Assembly: GCA_012959525.1 (NCBI GenBank)
Contig: DUDB01000037.1
Span: 1-64,000, forward strand
Reading direction: 5' to 3'
Source: Planctomycetota bacterium
GTDB lineage: Bacteria > Planctomycetota > UBA1135 > GCA-002686595
DNA: 64,000 bases
The notes beneath the pieces were generated by a model that was not told where the DNA came from, searched no databases, and saw nothing but the letters and a program-made list of their open reading frames with translations. A program made the position numbers and the translations under genes. Below, one piece after another: positions 1-7,673 of this stretch. Position 1 is the first letter of the stretch, and each line of letters opens with the position of its first letter.

Positions 1-1
1 C

Positions 2-82
2 CAGCTGTGGTATCGCGATCCAACCGGCGGGCCTGCAGGCTCGAACACGACCGACGGCCTGATGGTCACGTTCTGTCCGTAG
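2..82 (+). CDS. C-terminal end of a secreted protein (truncated by window edge)
   Basis: The frame from base 2 reads into a stop at 80-82 and encodes 26 residues beginning QLWYRDPTGG and ending VTFCP. The tail has the same shape as the end of the RCC1-like protein at 1708-3009 (FQYWHRD) and as the relic at 1443-1523 (LQFIYRD). I infer a shared C-terminal module of about 100 residues in secreted proteins of this organism, perhaps a surface or sorting domain. Only the last 26 residues are inside the window, so the rest of the protein is unknown. Confidence 0.6.
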   Translation, partial: QLWYRDPTGGPAGSNTTDGLMVTFCP

Positions 83-95
83 GTTCGAGTCTGTC

Positions 96-1199
96 ATGCT
101 CTTATCCACCCCAGGCAAGCTGGCGAGAATTGCGGTTCTGGGTGCCTGCACCCTCTTGGTTCAGGCTCCATGTTCCGCCCAGGACACCAAAGCCGACGAC
201 GTTGTCTCCACACCCGAGGAGATCTTCGACGAAATCTGGGGCGAGTTTCACGACCGCTACGCTTTCTTCGAACTGCGGGGTGTGGATTGGGACAAGCAGC
301 GCGAGACCTACAAAGCTCGAGTGAACTCCAAGACCACGGACGACGAGCTGTTCTCGATCCTCTCGGAGATGTTGGCGCCCCTTGGGGACGCCCACGTGAA
401 CCTCATCATGAAGGGGGAGAAGAGAAGAGCCTTCTGCGCGGAGAAGACAGCCCGGTTTGAACGGGAATTTTCCACCGACGACCTCCTGAAACAATTCTGG
501 TCGCTGGTCGACGGGACTCTCGAGGCCAGAGGCTTCGGTGAGTCCGTGAAGGTGGCGAAGGTGTTCCACTACCGTCGCAACAGTGACTATGGATACCTGA
601 GAATCACGGATTTGGAAGGGCCGAAGAAAAAGGCCCTTGATAAAGGGCTTGACCAGATCCTGGACGCCCTCCAGGACACGCAAGGACTCATCATCGATAT
701 CAGGGCCAACCCCGGCGGGACGGATGATTTCGTCTATCGGATCATGCGGCGCTTTGCGGACAAGAAGCGGGTCGGGCACTACAAGAAAACCAAGAAAGGG
801 CCCGGGGACGATGAGTTCGGCAAATTACGTACGCGGCATTTCGAGCCCGGTGGGGATGTGCGCTACGCGGGAAAAATCGTGCTCCTCCAAAATGATGCCT
901 CCTACAGCGCGGCGGATATGTTCGCCATGCTCATGGGCGACCTTCCCAATGTCGTCAGCATCGGAGAGCACACCAACGGGGTCTTCAGTGACATGCTCGT
1001 TCGCAAGCTCCCCAACGGCTGGAAATACACCCTCTCTCACCAGCGCTACTACTCTGCAGCAAAGGTCTGTTACGAGGGAAAGGGCATCCCTGCCGATCAC
1101 AAGGTCCTGAATGTGCGTGCAGACCTGGAGACGGGAGTCGACCCGGTGATCCCCAAGGCATTGACGTTGCTGACAGAGGAAGAACTCAGCCCACGGTGA
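96..1199 (+). CDS. Secreted S41 family peptidase-like protein
   Basis: This 367-residue protein begins with a signal peptide (hydrophobic stretch about 8-22, likely cleavage after CSA before QDT). An N-terminal helical region (40-110, WDKQRETY and DDELFSIL) is followed by a tail-specific-protease (S41) fold: LIIDIRANPGG near 198-208 and NDASYSAADMFAM near 266-278, where the second Ser is the expected nucleophile. S41 enzymes cleave unfolded or C-terminal segments in the periplasm. No PDZ domain is obvious, as in the shorter C-terminal-processing or IRBP-like branch. The gene starts 13 nt after the preceding stop. Its substrate cannot be read from the context. Confidence 0.85.
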   Translation: MLLSTPGKLARIAVLGACTLLVQAPCSAQDTKADDVVSTPEEIFDEIWGEFHDRYAFFELRGVDWDKQRETYKARVNSKTTDDELFSILSEMLAPLGDAHVNLIMKGEKRRAFCAEKTARFEREFSTDDLLKQFWSLVDGTLEARGFGESVKVAKVFHYRRNSDYGYLRITDLEGPKKKALDKGLDQILDALQDTQGLIIDIRANPGGTDDFVYRIMRRFADKKRVGHYKKTKKGPGDDEFGKLRTRHFEPGGDVRYAGKIVLLQNDASYSAADMFAMLMGDLPNVVSIGEHTNGVFSDMLVRKLPNGWKYTLSHQRYYSAAKVCYEGKGIPADHKVLNVRADLETGVDPVIPKALTLLTEEELSPR

Positions 1200-1222
1200 T
1201 GGGGGTATGGGCCGCGAAGGCC

Positions 1223-1440
1223 TCAATCCAAGAGCTGTTCCAGTCGCGTAGCCTCGTCCATCTGGTGCTGCCAGGAGCCGTCGGGGCGGAACTCGCAGGG
1301 GACCCCAGCTCGCAGGCTCAGGGCCTCGGCGGCGCGGTGCTTGGACCAGGTCAGATGAATGCTCGGCTCCCAGTCGCCCGGGTCGTCCTTCTCCGCCGGG
1401 GTGCCGGCGCGTAGGACGCGCACCAGGAACGGCACGACCC
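1223..1440 (-). pseudogene. Relic copy of the 3' end of the HEAT-like lipoprotein gene
   Basis: Reading leftward from about 1440 to the stop at 1223-1225, this segment encodes about 72 residues that match the C-terminus of the protein encoded at 3049-3777. About 20 of some 216 bases differ (roughly 91% identity by hand count). Shared blocks include VVPFLVRVLRAGTPAEKDD and the WQHQMDEA region. There is no signal peptide and no N-terminal two thirds, and an in-frame Met lies only in unrelated sequence just past the breakpoint. It is best read as a recent duplication fragment, not a functional gene. Confidence 0.8.
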
Positions 1441-1523
1441 GCACCCTCCAGTTCATCTATCGCGACTCCCTGAATAATCAGAACCCCTACGTCTCCAACG
1501 CCCTGTCCACCACGTTCCAGTAA
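1441..1523 (+). pseudogene. Relic 3' end of a secreted-protein gene
   Basis: The frame 1443-1523 encodes 26 residues (LQFIYRDSLNN through ALSTTFQ) and a TAA stop. It resembles the C-termini of the proteins ending at 82 and 3009. It has no start or upstream coding sequence, because at about 1440 it joins the opposite-strand lipoprotein fragment. The two pieces form a head-to-head chimera of two gene tails, probably left by a deletion between copies of an adjacent secreted-protein/lipoprotein unit. Confidence 0.6.
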
Positions 1524-1550
1524 GCGGGACGCTGGCTGATCACCCAGGAA

Positions 1551-1587
1551 CCCCCCTCCCGCAGCCCAGCGTTGCGGCTTTGGGGGG
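1551..1587 (+). terminator. GC-rich hairpin after the relic tail
   Basis: CCCCCC pairs with GGGGGG, and inside it CCGCA pairs with TGCGG around a 9-nt loop, with small asymmetric bulges between the two stems. It lies 28 nt after the relic stop at 1523 and has no T tract. It may be the terminator of the lost gene. The remainder of 1524-1707 shows no gene. Confidence 0.35.
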
Positions 1588-1707
1588 AGGTGCGATGATG
1601 GGGTAGCCGAAAACACGGTAATCCCTGTTTCAATTGTAGTTCGTGGTGCTACGGATCATCGGTGGGCATGTGCCTGCTCTTTTCCTACCCCGATAACGGT
1701 TCCCAGC

Positions 1708-3009
1708 ATGAAGATTTCTCGCTCCGCTGTTGGCTTCGCTCTGTTCGGTGTCCTGACCTCCTCGCTGATGGCCCAGGGGTCGATCGCCTCCTGGGGATCT
1801 GACGGGTTCGGCCAGGTCACGGACACCCCGCCGGGAACGGGGTTCGTCCAGGTGGCCGGGGGGGGGGACCATTCGCTGGCGCTGCGCGCCGACGGGTCGA
1901 TCGTCTCCTGGGGAAACGACATATGGGGTCAGGTCTCGAACACCCCACCCGGAACGGGGTTCGTCAAGGTGGCCGGGGGGTTGGTCCACTCACTGGCGCT
2001 ACGCGCCGACGGGTCGATCGCCTCCTGGGGGTACGACCTGTACGGTCAGGTCACGGACACCCCACCCGGTACGGGGTTCGTCCAGGTGGCCGGGGGAGGG
2101 CACCACTCGTTGGCCCTGCGCGCCGACGGGTCAATCGCATCCTGGGGATGGGACGAGTGGAACCAGGTCTCGAACACTCCACCGGGAACGGGGTTCGTTC
2201 AGGTGGCCGGGGGGGCCGCTCACTCGCTGGCGCTGCGCGCCGACGGGTCGATCGTCTCCTGGGGATATGACGACCAGGGCCAGGTCTCGGGCACCCCACC
2301 CGGAACGGGGTTCCTCCAGGTGGCCGGAGGTGTAATCCACTCGCTGGCGCTGCGCGCCGATGGGTCGATCGTCTCCTGGGGAGATGACAGCCAGGGCCAG
2401 GTCTCGAACACCCCACCCGGAACGGGGTTCCTCCAATTGGCCGGGGGCAAGTGGCACTCACTGGCGCTGCGCGCCGACGGGTCGATCGCCTCCTGGGGAG
2501 ACGACTTTGCCAACCAGGTCACGGACACACCACCCGGAACGGGGTTCGTCCAGGTGGCCGGGGGGGGGCTGCACTCTCTGGCGCTGGTGGGCGGGGGCAA
2601 TTGCAACGTCGTCTTCTGTGACACGGACGCGGACAACCTGGGCGATGTCACCCTGAGCACTTGTGACTGCTCGGGTGGTTCCATCATGCTCAGCCTGAGC
2701 ACGCCCTTCAGCAAGCAGTTCACCTACCCGCTCGTGGGTCTGGGCACCACGGCCGTGAGCCCGACCGGTGTGTCCGAACTATGCCTGGCCGGCTCAACAA
2801 TCGGCCGCTACAACAAGGACGCTGGCGCCATCAGCGCCGCGGGCACCTTCAGTATCGACCTGTTGAACGCATCCTCCGCCCCCGGCGGCGGCGTGCCCAC
2901 CATCGGTGGTGCGCTGTGCAACGGCAACACCTGGCGCTTCCAGTACTGGCACCGTGACGGCATGAACCCCTCGCGGTTCTCGAAGGGAATCTCGGGCCTG
3001 ATCAACTGA
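1708..3009 (+). CDS. Secreted RCC1-like seven-repeat beta-propeller protein
   Basis: This 433-residue protein starts with a signal peptide (1-23, ending LMAQ). Seven tandem 39-residue RCC1-like repeats follow (about 24-296), each of the form GSIxSWGxDxxxQVxxTPPG followed by TGFxQVAGGxxHSLALRAD. Seven such repeats would close one propeller. Repeats are almost identical except at about six positions per unit (the residues after SWG and the two before HSLAL). A Cys-rich segment (CNVVFCDTDAD, CDCSG) and a C-terminal domain ending FQYWHRD follow. RCC1-like propellers usually bind protein or carbohydrate partners. The ligand here is unknown, and the protein is probably secreted or surface attached. 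Confidence 0.85.
   Translation: MKISRSAVGFALFGVLTSSLMAQGSIASWGSDGFGQVTDTPPGTGFVQVAGGGDHSLALRADGSIVSWGNDIWGQVSNTPPGTGFVKVAGGLVHSLALRADGSIASWGYDLYGQVTDTPPGTGFVQVAGGGHHSLALRADGSIASWGWDEWNQVSNTPPGTGFVQVAGGAAHSLALRADGSIVSWGYDDQGQVSGTPPGTGFLQVAGGVIHSLALRADGSIVSWGDDSQGQVSNTPPGTGFLQLAGGKWHSLALRADGSIASWGDDFANQVTDTPPGTGFVQVAGGGLHSLALVGGGNCNVVFCDTDADNLGDVTLSTCDCSGGSIMLSLSTPFSKQFTYPLVGLGTTAVSPTGVSELCLAGSTIGRYNKDAGAISAAGTFSIDLLNASSAPGGGVPTIGGALCNGNTWRFQYWHRDGMNPSRFSKGISGLIN
1777..2595 (+). repeat. Seven tandem 117-bp repeats coding RCC1-like units
   Basis: Seven consecutive in-frame units of 117 bp encode the 39-residue propeller repeats. High DNA similarity between units suggests recent expansion or gene conversion. 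Two units contain long G runs (10 G at 1858-1867, 9 G at 2560-2568) inside the V-A-G-G-G coding segment. Confidence 0.9.
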
Positions 3010-3048
3010 TCTCTGGGTCGGGCACCCGGGGGATGCGCAGGCAGGGTC

Positions 3049-3777
3049 TCAACCCAGCAGCCGTTCCAGCCTGTCGGCCTCGTCCATCTGGTGCTGCCAG
3101 GAGCCGTCGGGGCGAAACTCGCTGGGGACACCGGCTCGCAGGCTCAATGCCTCGGCAGCGCGGTGCTTGGACCAGGTCAGATGAATGCTCGGCTCCCAAT
3201 CGCCCGGGTCGTCCTTCTCCGCCGGGGTGCCGGCGCGTAGGACGCGCACCAGGAACGGAACAACCGAATCGACCCCGGCGCCCAGGGCGGCACGCGCACA
3301 CTCCACGCGTACCTCAAGATCGGGGTGGGGGCTGGGGCCGCTGGCGAGTTGGGCGAGGCGCTTTGCAAGCGCTGCATCGCTCGGACACGCGCGGCCCAGG
3401 GCAGAGGCGGCCACCACGTCCCCCGCGTCATGGGCGCGGCTCGGGGCGGGCACGCGGCGTTCGAGTCGAGCGAGCAGGGCACGGCGCGCGTTGGCGGCGT
3501 CACTCTGTCCAAGGAGTACCGCCGCGCGCAGGGCGACCTCGCCCGCATCATCCAGGCCCGCGCTCAATGCGCTGAGGCTGGCGGAGGACCAGGCCCATGT
3601 TCCGGGCTGCTCCTGCAAGCCCTGCACCAGGGACTCGAAGCGCAGGGTGCTGGAATCGGACCAATCGGCGGGCAGGTCCGGTGCCCGGGACGAAGAGGTC
3701 AGGCCACAGGCACCCAGTAGCAGGGCGGCCGCGAGGCAACCGATGCTCCGGAGTCGGGTGGAGTCGCGCGAAGTCAC
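3049..3777 (-). CDS. HEAT-like repeat lipoprotein
   Basis: This 242-residue protein has a lipoprotein signal: hydrophobic residues 12-23 and a lipobox LLGAC with Cys24. The mature part is alanine/leucine-rich and helical, with HEAT-like units (DAGEVALRAAVLLGQ, DAALAKRLAQLASG, LEVRVECARAALGAG) of the type used to build alpha-solenoids. The last 70 residues (EKDDPGDWEPSIHL, SWQHQMDEADRL) are not repeat-like and are the part duplicated at 1223-1440. It converges with the RCC1-like gene, 39 nt between stops. No enzymatic motif is visible. A binding or scaffolding role at the membrane is inferred. Confidence 0.7.
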   Translation of the reverse strand: MTSRDSTRLRSIGCLAAALLLGACGLTSSSRAPDLPADWSDSSTLRFESLVQGLQEQPGTWAWSSASLSALSAGLDDAGEVALRAAVLLGQSDAANARRALLARLERRVPAPSRAHDAGDVVAASALGRACPSDAALAKRLAQLASGPSPHPDLEVRVECARAALGAGVDSVVPFLVRVLRAGTPAEKDDPGDWEPSIHLTWSKHRAAEALSLRAGVPSEFRPDGSWQHQMDEADRLERLLG

Positions 3778-3816
3778 GCCCGCAGTCTAGCGACCGGGGC
3801 GCACCGGCACCCTTGT

Positions 3817-6800
3817 CTATCGGGGAACGAACGAACGCAGGCCAGCCCCGTCCGAGATCCAAAGGCGTCCCTCGGGGGCATCCACGGAGGACTGCTCCCA
3901 GGCCACGTACTCCCAGGAACCGGTGAGCAGGACCGTGTCGGCGGCCTCCTCGGCAGATCCGTGCCAGTGCACGAAGTAGGCCCCGGCCTTCAGGACCACC
4001 GAGTGCTTGCCCTCGGCATCCGGGAACTGCGTGCGCTCGGGGGCCTCCCGGCGGCGGTAGACGTGCAGACCCCGCTCCCCGCCGAAGCGCTGGGAGTCGT
4101 GGTTCAGGTCCTCGTCGTCCACGTTGGTAAGGACCTTGGGCGCGAGCTCGTGGGTCCAACCCAGGCCGCGACCGTCGGCCAGGCGCACACTGATGCAGTC
4201 CGGACTGGGGGCGGGGCCCGAGACCGGCGCGGAGCCCAGGTCGAGGGGACCCTCGGTCGTGCCGTCCTCGGCGTTCAGGATCCAGACACGGCCGCCCTCG
4301 CTGACGAGCAGCATGTGCCCGGGACGGCGGGGCAGGAAGACCGGCGCGCGGGCGATGCCCGAGAGGGTCTCCAGACTCTGCTCCCAGAGCACCTTGCCGT
4401 GCGCGTCCAGACAGGCGATGTGTCCATCCCGGTCGGTGACCACGCGGTTGGCGTTGACCTCCACGGGCAGGGCGTCCACACGCGCTTCCCGTTGCCAGGC
4501 GTGAAGAGGAACGCGGGAGAGAACCACCAGCTGGTCACTGGGCCGCTGAACCTGGATCTCACGCGACTCATAGCCGGGGTGGGAGATCTCGAGGTGGATC
4601 ACTTCGTCGAGGGCGGATTCCAGATGCACAGGGTGCGCACCGAGGGGCTCGCCCCCGCGCATGATCGCGGCATCCGCCGGAAGGGTCTGCACGGTCCAGG
4701 GCAGCTCGAAGAGGCGTAGATCCTCGACGACTTCGCCAAGCCGTTCTAGGCCGAGGCCGTGTTGGCCTTGTTGTGCCAGCTCGCGAGCCTCGTCCAGGCG
4801 ATCACGCTGCAGGGTGAGCTTGTCCAGACGCTCGGCTAGGGCCAACTCGAGGTCGCCGCTGGAGTCGATGCGCAGGATGTCTCCGTACAACTCAAGAGCG
4901 CGGTGGAACGAGCCCTTCGTGGCCAGGGCCTCCGCCTGACGCATCCAGGTCTCCTGACGCGTCAGATTCTCGACACGGCGTTTCTCAAGGGTGAGTATCG
5001 CGCGCGTCTCCTGCCTGGTCTCGAGTAACTCCTCGGCTTCAGCGAGAGCGCTGACCCAAACCTGACGCTCGAGAGTTGAGAGTCCGCTGGACTCCAACTT
5101 GGATGCGATGGCCGCGAGGTGTGCTTCAACCCCCTCTTCATCTTCGATCTGCTGGGCATGATCCGCTTCGGGCTCACCGCCACGCTTCAGGTTCGCGACC
5201 AGGCGTTGCACGAGGGCCTGACGGAGGTCACCCACGTCGGGGAAGCCGCGTGAGACCCGGCGCACCTTGGGCGGCGACGGGAGCTGCAAGATCTGCTCCA
5301 GGGCGAGGATGGGGTCGCCCAGGGTGGCCTGGTGCTGGACACCTCCATAGGCCTCCAGCCAATCGGCGCGCAGCTGCGTGTCGTGGCGCAGCTCCTCCTC
5401 TCGCAACTGCTCGCGCAGCTCCTGTACGTCGGCCCCGTCGTCTTCCGCGAAGTCGCCGGCCAGCTGGGCGAGAGCCTGGGTGGGGGAGGCGGAGAGGGAT
5501 TGGACCTGCTGGAGCCGCTCGGCCCGGTCGCGCTTGCCGCGCACCTGTACCAGGGCGGTGCCGGCCACGAGCAATGCCATGGCCAAGAGGGCCACGAGGG
5601 GGCGGCCGGTCAAGAGCGGGTGCAGGTCCAGACTGCGAATACCCGCCGCCCGGCGCGCTTCCGCGAGGGCCTGACGTGCTTCACGGTTGCGACCGTCGTG
5701 TTCGAGCAGGATGCGCAGGGGCGCGATGGCCTCGCCCGCACGGTCTTCTTCAAGCAGCTGGCGGGTCGCGCCCAAAATCCAAGGCGTTGCCTCCTCCGTT
5801 CGGTCGGCGATGGCCAGGCCTATGCCCAACTCCAGGCGGATCTCAAGGGGTGAGTCACTCGCGGATCCCATGTGGCGCGCCGCCAGGTTCAGGAGGGGCA
5901 GGGCGCGATGCGGCGTACCGCGGGATTGGAAATTGCGGGCCAGTGTCAGCCAGTCCTCGATGGGGGGAGGCGACTCGGGGCAGATCTCGTCGCGTTCCAG
6001 CACCTGGGTGGGGACTCGGCGAGGGTGGACGCTGTGCAGCAACGCGATGGGGTCGAGTTGATCGATCTCTACGATTGCGGACCACTGCTGGTCAGCCAGG
6101 GTCGGGTCGGCGAGGGTCGCGTGCAGACGCCGCAGCAGCGTGCGGCGAGCGGATGCCGGCATCGGGCGCACGAGGGACAACAAGCTCCCAGCCAGACGTT
6201 GCGCCGCAACGGCCGGCATGGGACCCGGCGTGCCTTCGCATGCCCAGGTCTGCAGGCGCCTGCTGGCACGGCTGGTCTGGCCCGCATTCAGGCAGGCCTG
6301 GGCCAGGTCCAGGTATTCATCACCGCGGCGGATTCCGAGAGCTCCGAGGCGCACGCCGCGGGCCATGCAGGAGAGGGCACGGCGCAGAGGCCAGCCCAGG
6401 CGGTCGGCGATCTCTTGCAGGGTGCGTTGGCCGGTTACCGCCGCCAGGAATTCAGCGGGCAACTCCCGGGCGGCCTGTCCTTCGGGGTCGGCCTCAAGCG
6501 TGCATCCAACCGTGTCCGGACTCAGGCCGTCACAGGCGCTCTCTTGTTCACACTCGTCCTGCACGCGCGCGTACTCGAGGAGAAGATGTTCCACGTCGTG
6601 GGGGTGTTCGGGGCCGTCCATGTCCTCGGAGGGCTCAAAGCAGAAACGCACCTCGCTGCCATCCAGGAGGGTGTAGCACTGCTCCAGCCGGCGCCCGAAG
6701 GCCACGGTCTCCATGTGCAAGCCACCGGCCTGGCTATCGCCCTCGTCGGCCCAGGCATCCTGCGCGGCATTGCGCCAGCGCTCGCTGTCCTCGCCCTCGG

Positions 6801-6954
6801 GGGCGAGCAGCTGGACGCGACCCTGCAGCAGGCTGAAGACCAGACTCTGTCCCTTGTGGACGGTCAGGGTCAGACGCCCGGTCCGACACCCACCGGCCAG
6901 ACCCTGCAACAGCTCGGCCAGGCCGATTCCTTTGACGTCTCCATGAAAGCTCAT
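3817..6954 (-). CDS. DUF4388 - TPR - transmembrane - PEGA - propeller protein
   Basis: This is a 1045-residue multidomain protein. Residues 1-110 match the DUF4388 (PATAN-like) pattern (GIGLAELLQGLAGGCRTGRL), common in proteins tied to bacterial signalling and surface motility. A winged-helix-like segment (about 165-210) and TPR-like helices (210-440) follow. One membrane span (about 450-468, LVALLAMALLVAG) leads to a long charged coiled-coil/TPR region (480-750). A PEGA-like domain lies near 755-810 (GGEPLGAHPVHLESA, HPGYESREI). The last 230 residues have PQQ/WD-type blade motifs (GHIACLDAHGKVLWEQ, GGRVWILNAEDG). The N-terminal half should be cytoplasmic and the propeller periplasmic. Function unknown; a trans-membrane sensor or scaffold is inferred. 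Confidence 0.75.
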   Translation of the reverse strand: MSFHGDVKGIGLAELLQGLAGGCRTGRLTLTVHKGQSLVFSLLQGRVQLLAPEGEDSERWRNAAQDAWADEGDSQAGGLHMETVAFGRRLEQCYTLLDGSEVRFCFEPSEDMDGPEHPHDVEHLLLEYARVQDECEQESACDGLSPDTVGCTLEADPEGQAARELPAEFLAAVTGQRTLQEIADRLGWPLRRALSCMARGVRLGALGIRRGDEYLDLAQACLNAGQTSRASRRLQTWACEGTPGPMPAVAAQRLAGSLLSLVRPMPASARRTLLRRLHATLADPTLADQQWSAIVEIDQLDPIALLHSVHPRRVPTQVLERDEICPESPPPIEDWLTLARNFQSRGTPHRALPLLNLAARHMGSASDSPLEIRLELGIGLAIADRTEEATPWILGATRQLLEEDRAGEAIAPLRILLEHDGRNREARQALAEARRAAGIRSLDLHPLLTGRPLVALLAMALLVAGTALVQVRGKRDRAERLQQVQSLSASPTQALAQLAGDFAEDDGADVQELREQLREEELRHDTQLRADWLEAYGGVQHQATLGDPILALEQILQLPSPPKVRRVSRGFPDVGDLRQALVQRLVANLKRGGEPEADHAQQIEDEEGVEAHLAAIASKLESSGLSTLERQVWVSALAEAEELLETRQETRAILTLEKRRVENLTRQETWMRQAEALATKGSFHRALELYGDILRIDSSGDLELALAERLDKLTLQRDRLDEARELAQQGQHGLGLERLGEVVEDLRLFELPWTVQTLPADAAIMRGGEPLGAHPVHLESALDEVIHLEISHPGYESREIQVQRPSDQLVVLSRVPLHAWQREARVDALPVEVNANRVVTDRDGHIACLDAHGKVLWEQSLETLSGIARAPVFLPRRPGHMLLVSEGGRVWILNAEDGTTEGPLDLGSAPVSGPAPSPDCISVRLADGRGLGWTHELAPKVLTNVDDEDLNHDSQRFGGERGLHVYRRREAPERTQFPDAEGKHSVVLKAGAYFVHWHGSAEEAADTVLLTGSWEYVAWEQSSVDAPEGRLWISDGAGLRSFVPR

Positions 6955-7052
6955 CTACGGTTCTCCCGGGGGCCCATGGGGGAAGGCGGAAATTGCCTGT
7001 GGGCCCAGGGGTTTCATCGACCCCACCGGGAAAAACCCTGAGCAGAACGGGG

Positions 7053-7673
7053 TCAGCGGGCGCGTAGTCGGTCCAGGTCTTCGGGCCGGTCCAGGTTGTC
7101 CAGGATGGCGCGGTCCTCCACCGCCACGGAAAGCAGCGGGAGAGCCCTTTGGCGCAGGTCACGCAGGGATTCCTTTCCGTCCCATTTTGAGAGCAGTTCG
7201 CGCCCCAGGAGCATCGGGTGGCCATGGGGGGCGCTGGGGTCCGTACCCAGCCGTGGACCCAACCAACCCGATGCGGGCCGGCCCGCCTCCGCCCAGGCGC
7301 GGGCGAGAGCCTCGAACACCTGCGGGCACACGAGGGGGCAGTCCACGGGAGCCACACACAGATCCCGACCCACTCGCAGGCTGGCGGCCAACAGCAGTCC
7401 GCTGCCCCGGCCCTCGGACCAGTTCGGATTGTGGACGAGCTCGGGCAGGCCGGCATGGTCGAGAGCTTCCAGCGTGTCGGAGATGGCTCCCCTGTCGGCA
7501 CCCGTGATCACCAAGGGCGCGGAATCCCCGAGAGCTCTTCCGGCCCGCAGGAGGTGGGCGATGGCGGGTTCGCCTCGCAACTCGACCAGGGCCTTGTGCT
7601 GACCCAGGCGCGTCGAGGCCCCCGCCGCCAGGATGACCAGAGCCGGGGTGGAGAGGGTGGGGTCAGGTTCCAA
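7053..7673 (-). CDS. MobA-like NTP transferase (molybdenum cofactor type)
   Basis: About 206 residues with the nucleotidyltransferase signature LVILAAGASTRLGQHKALV at the N-terminus, a GRGSGLLLAAS-type segment, the metal-binding APVDCPLV motif and GHPMLLG near the C-terminus. This matches the MobA/MocA group that transfers GMP or CMP to molybdopterin. The TTG at 7673 is preferred because the first ATG (7739) would add a Trp-rich stretch that is simply the upstream gene read out of frame. From TTG the overlap with the E1-like gene is 11 nt. Translational coupling with that gene fits a shared cofactor pathway. Whether the nucleotide is GTP or CTP is not resolved. Confidence 0.75.
   Translation of the reverse strand: MEPDPTLSTPALVILAAGASTRLGQHKALVELRGEPAIAHLLRAGRALGDSAPLVITGADRGAISDTLEALDHAGLPELVHNPNWSEGRGSGLLLAASLRVGRDLCVAPVDCPLVCPQVFEALARAWAEAGRPASGWLGPRLGTDPSAPHGHPMLLGRELLSKWDGKESLRDLRQRALPLLSVAVEDRAILDNLDRPEDLDRLRAR

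Noticed and set aside
5076-6836. Long open frame on the + strand, opposite the DUF4388 protein
   Set aside because: Arg/Pro/Gly-rich with no domain, fully inside a well-supported gene on the other strand; long antisense frames are common in GC-rich DNA.
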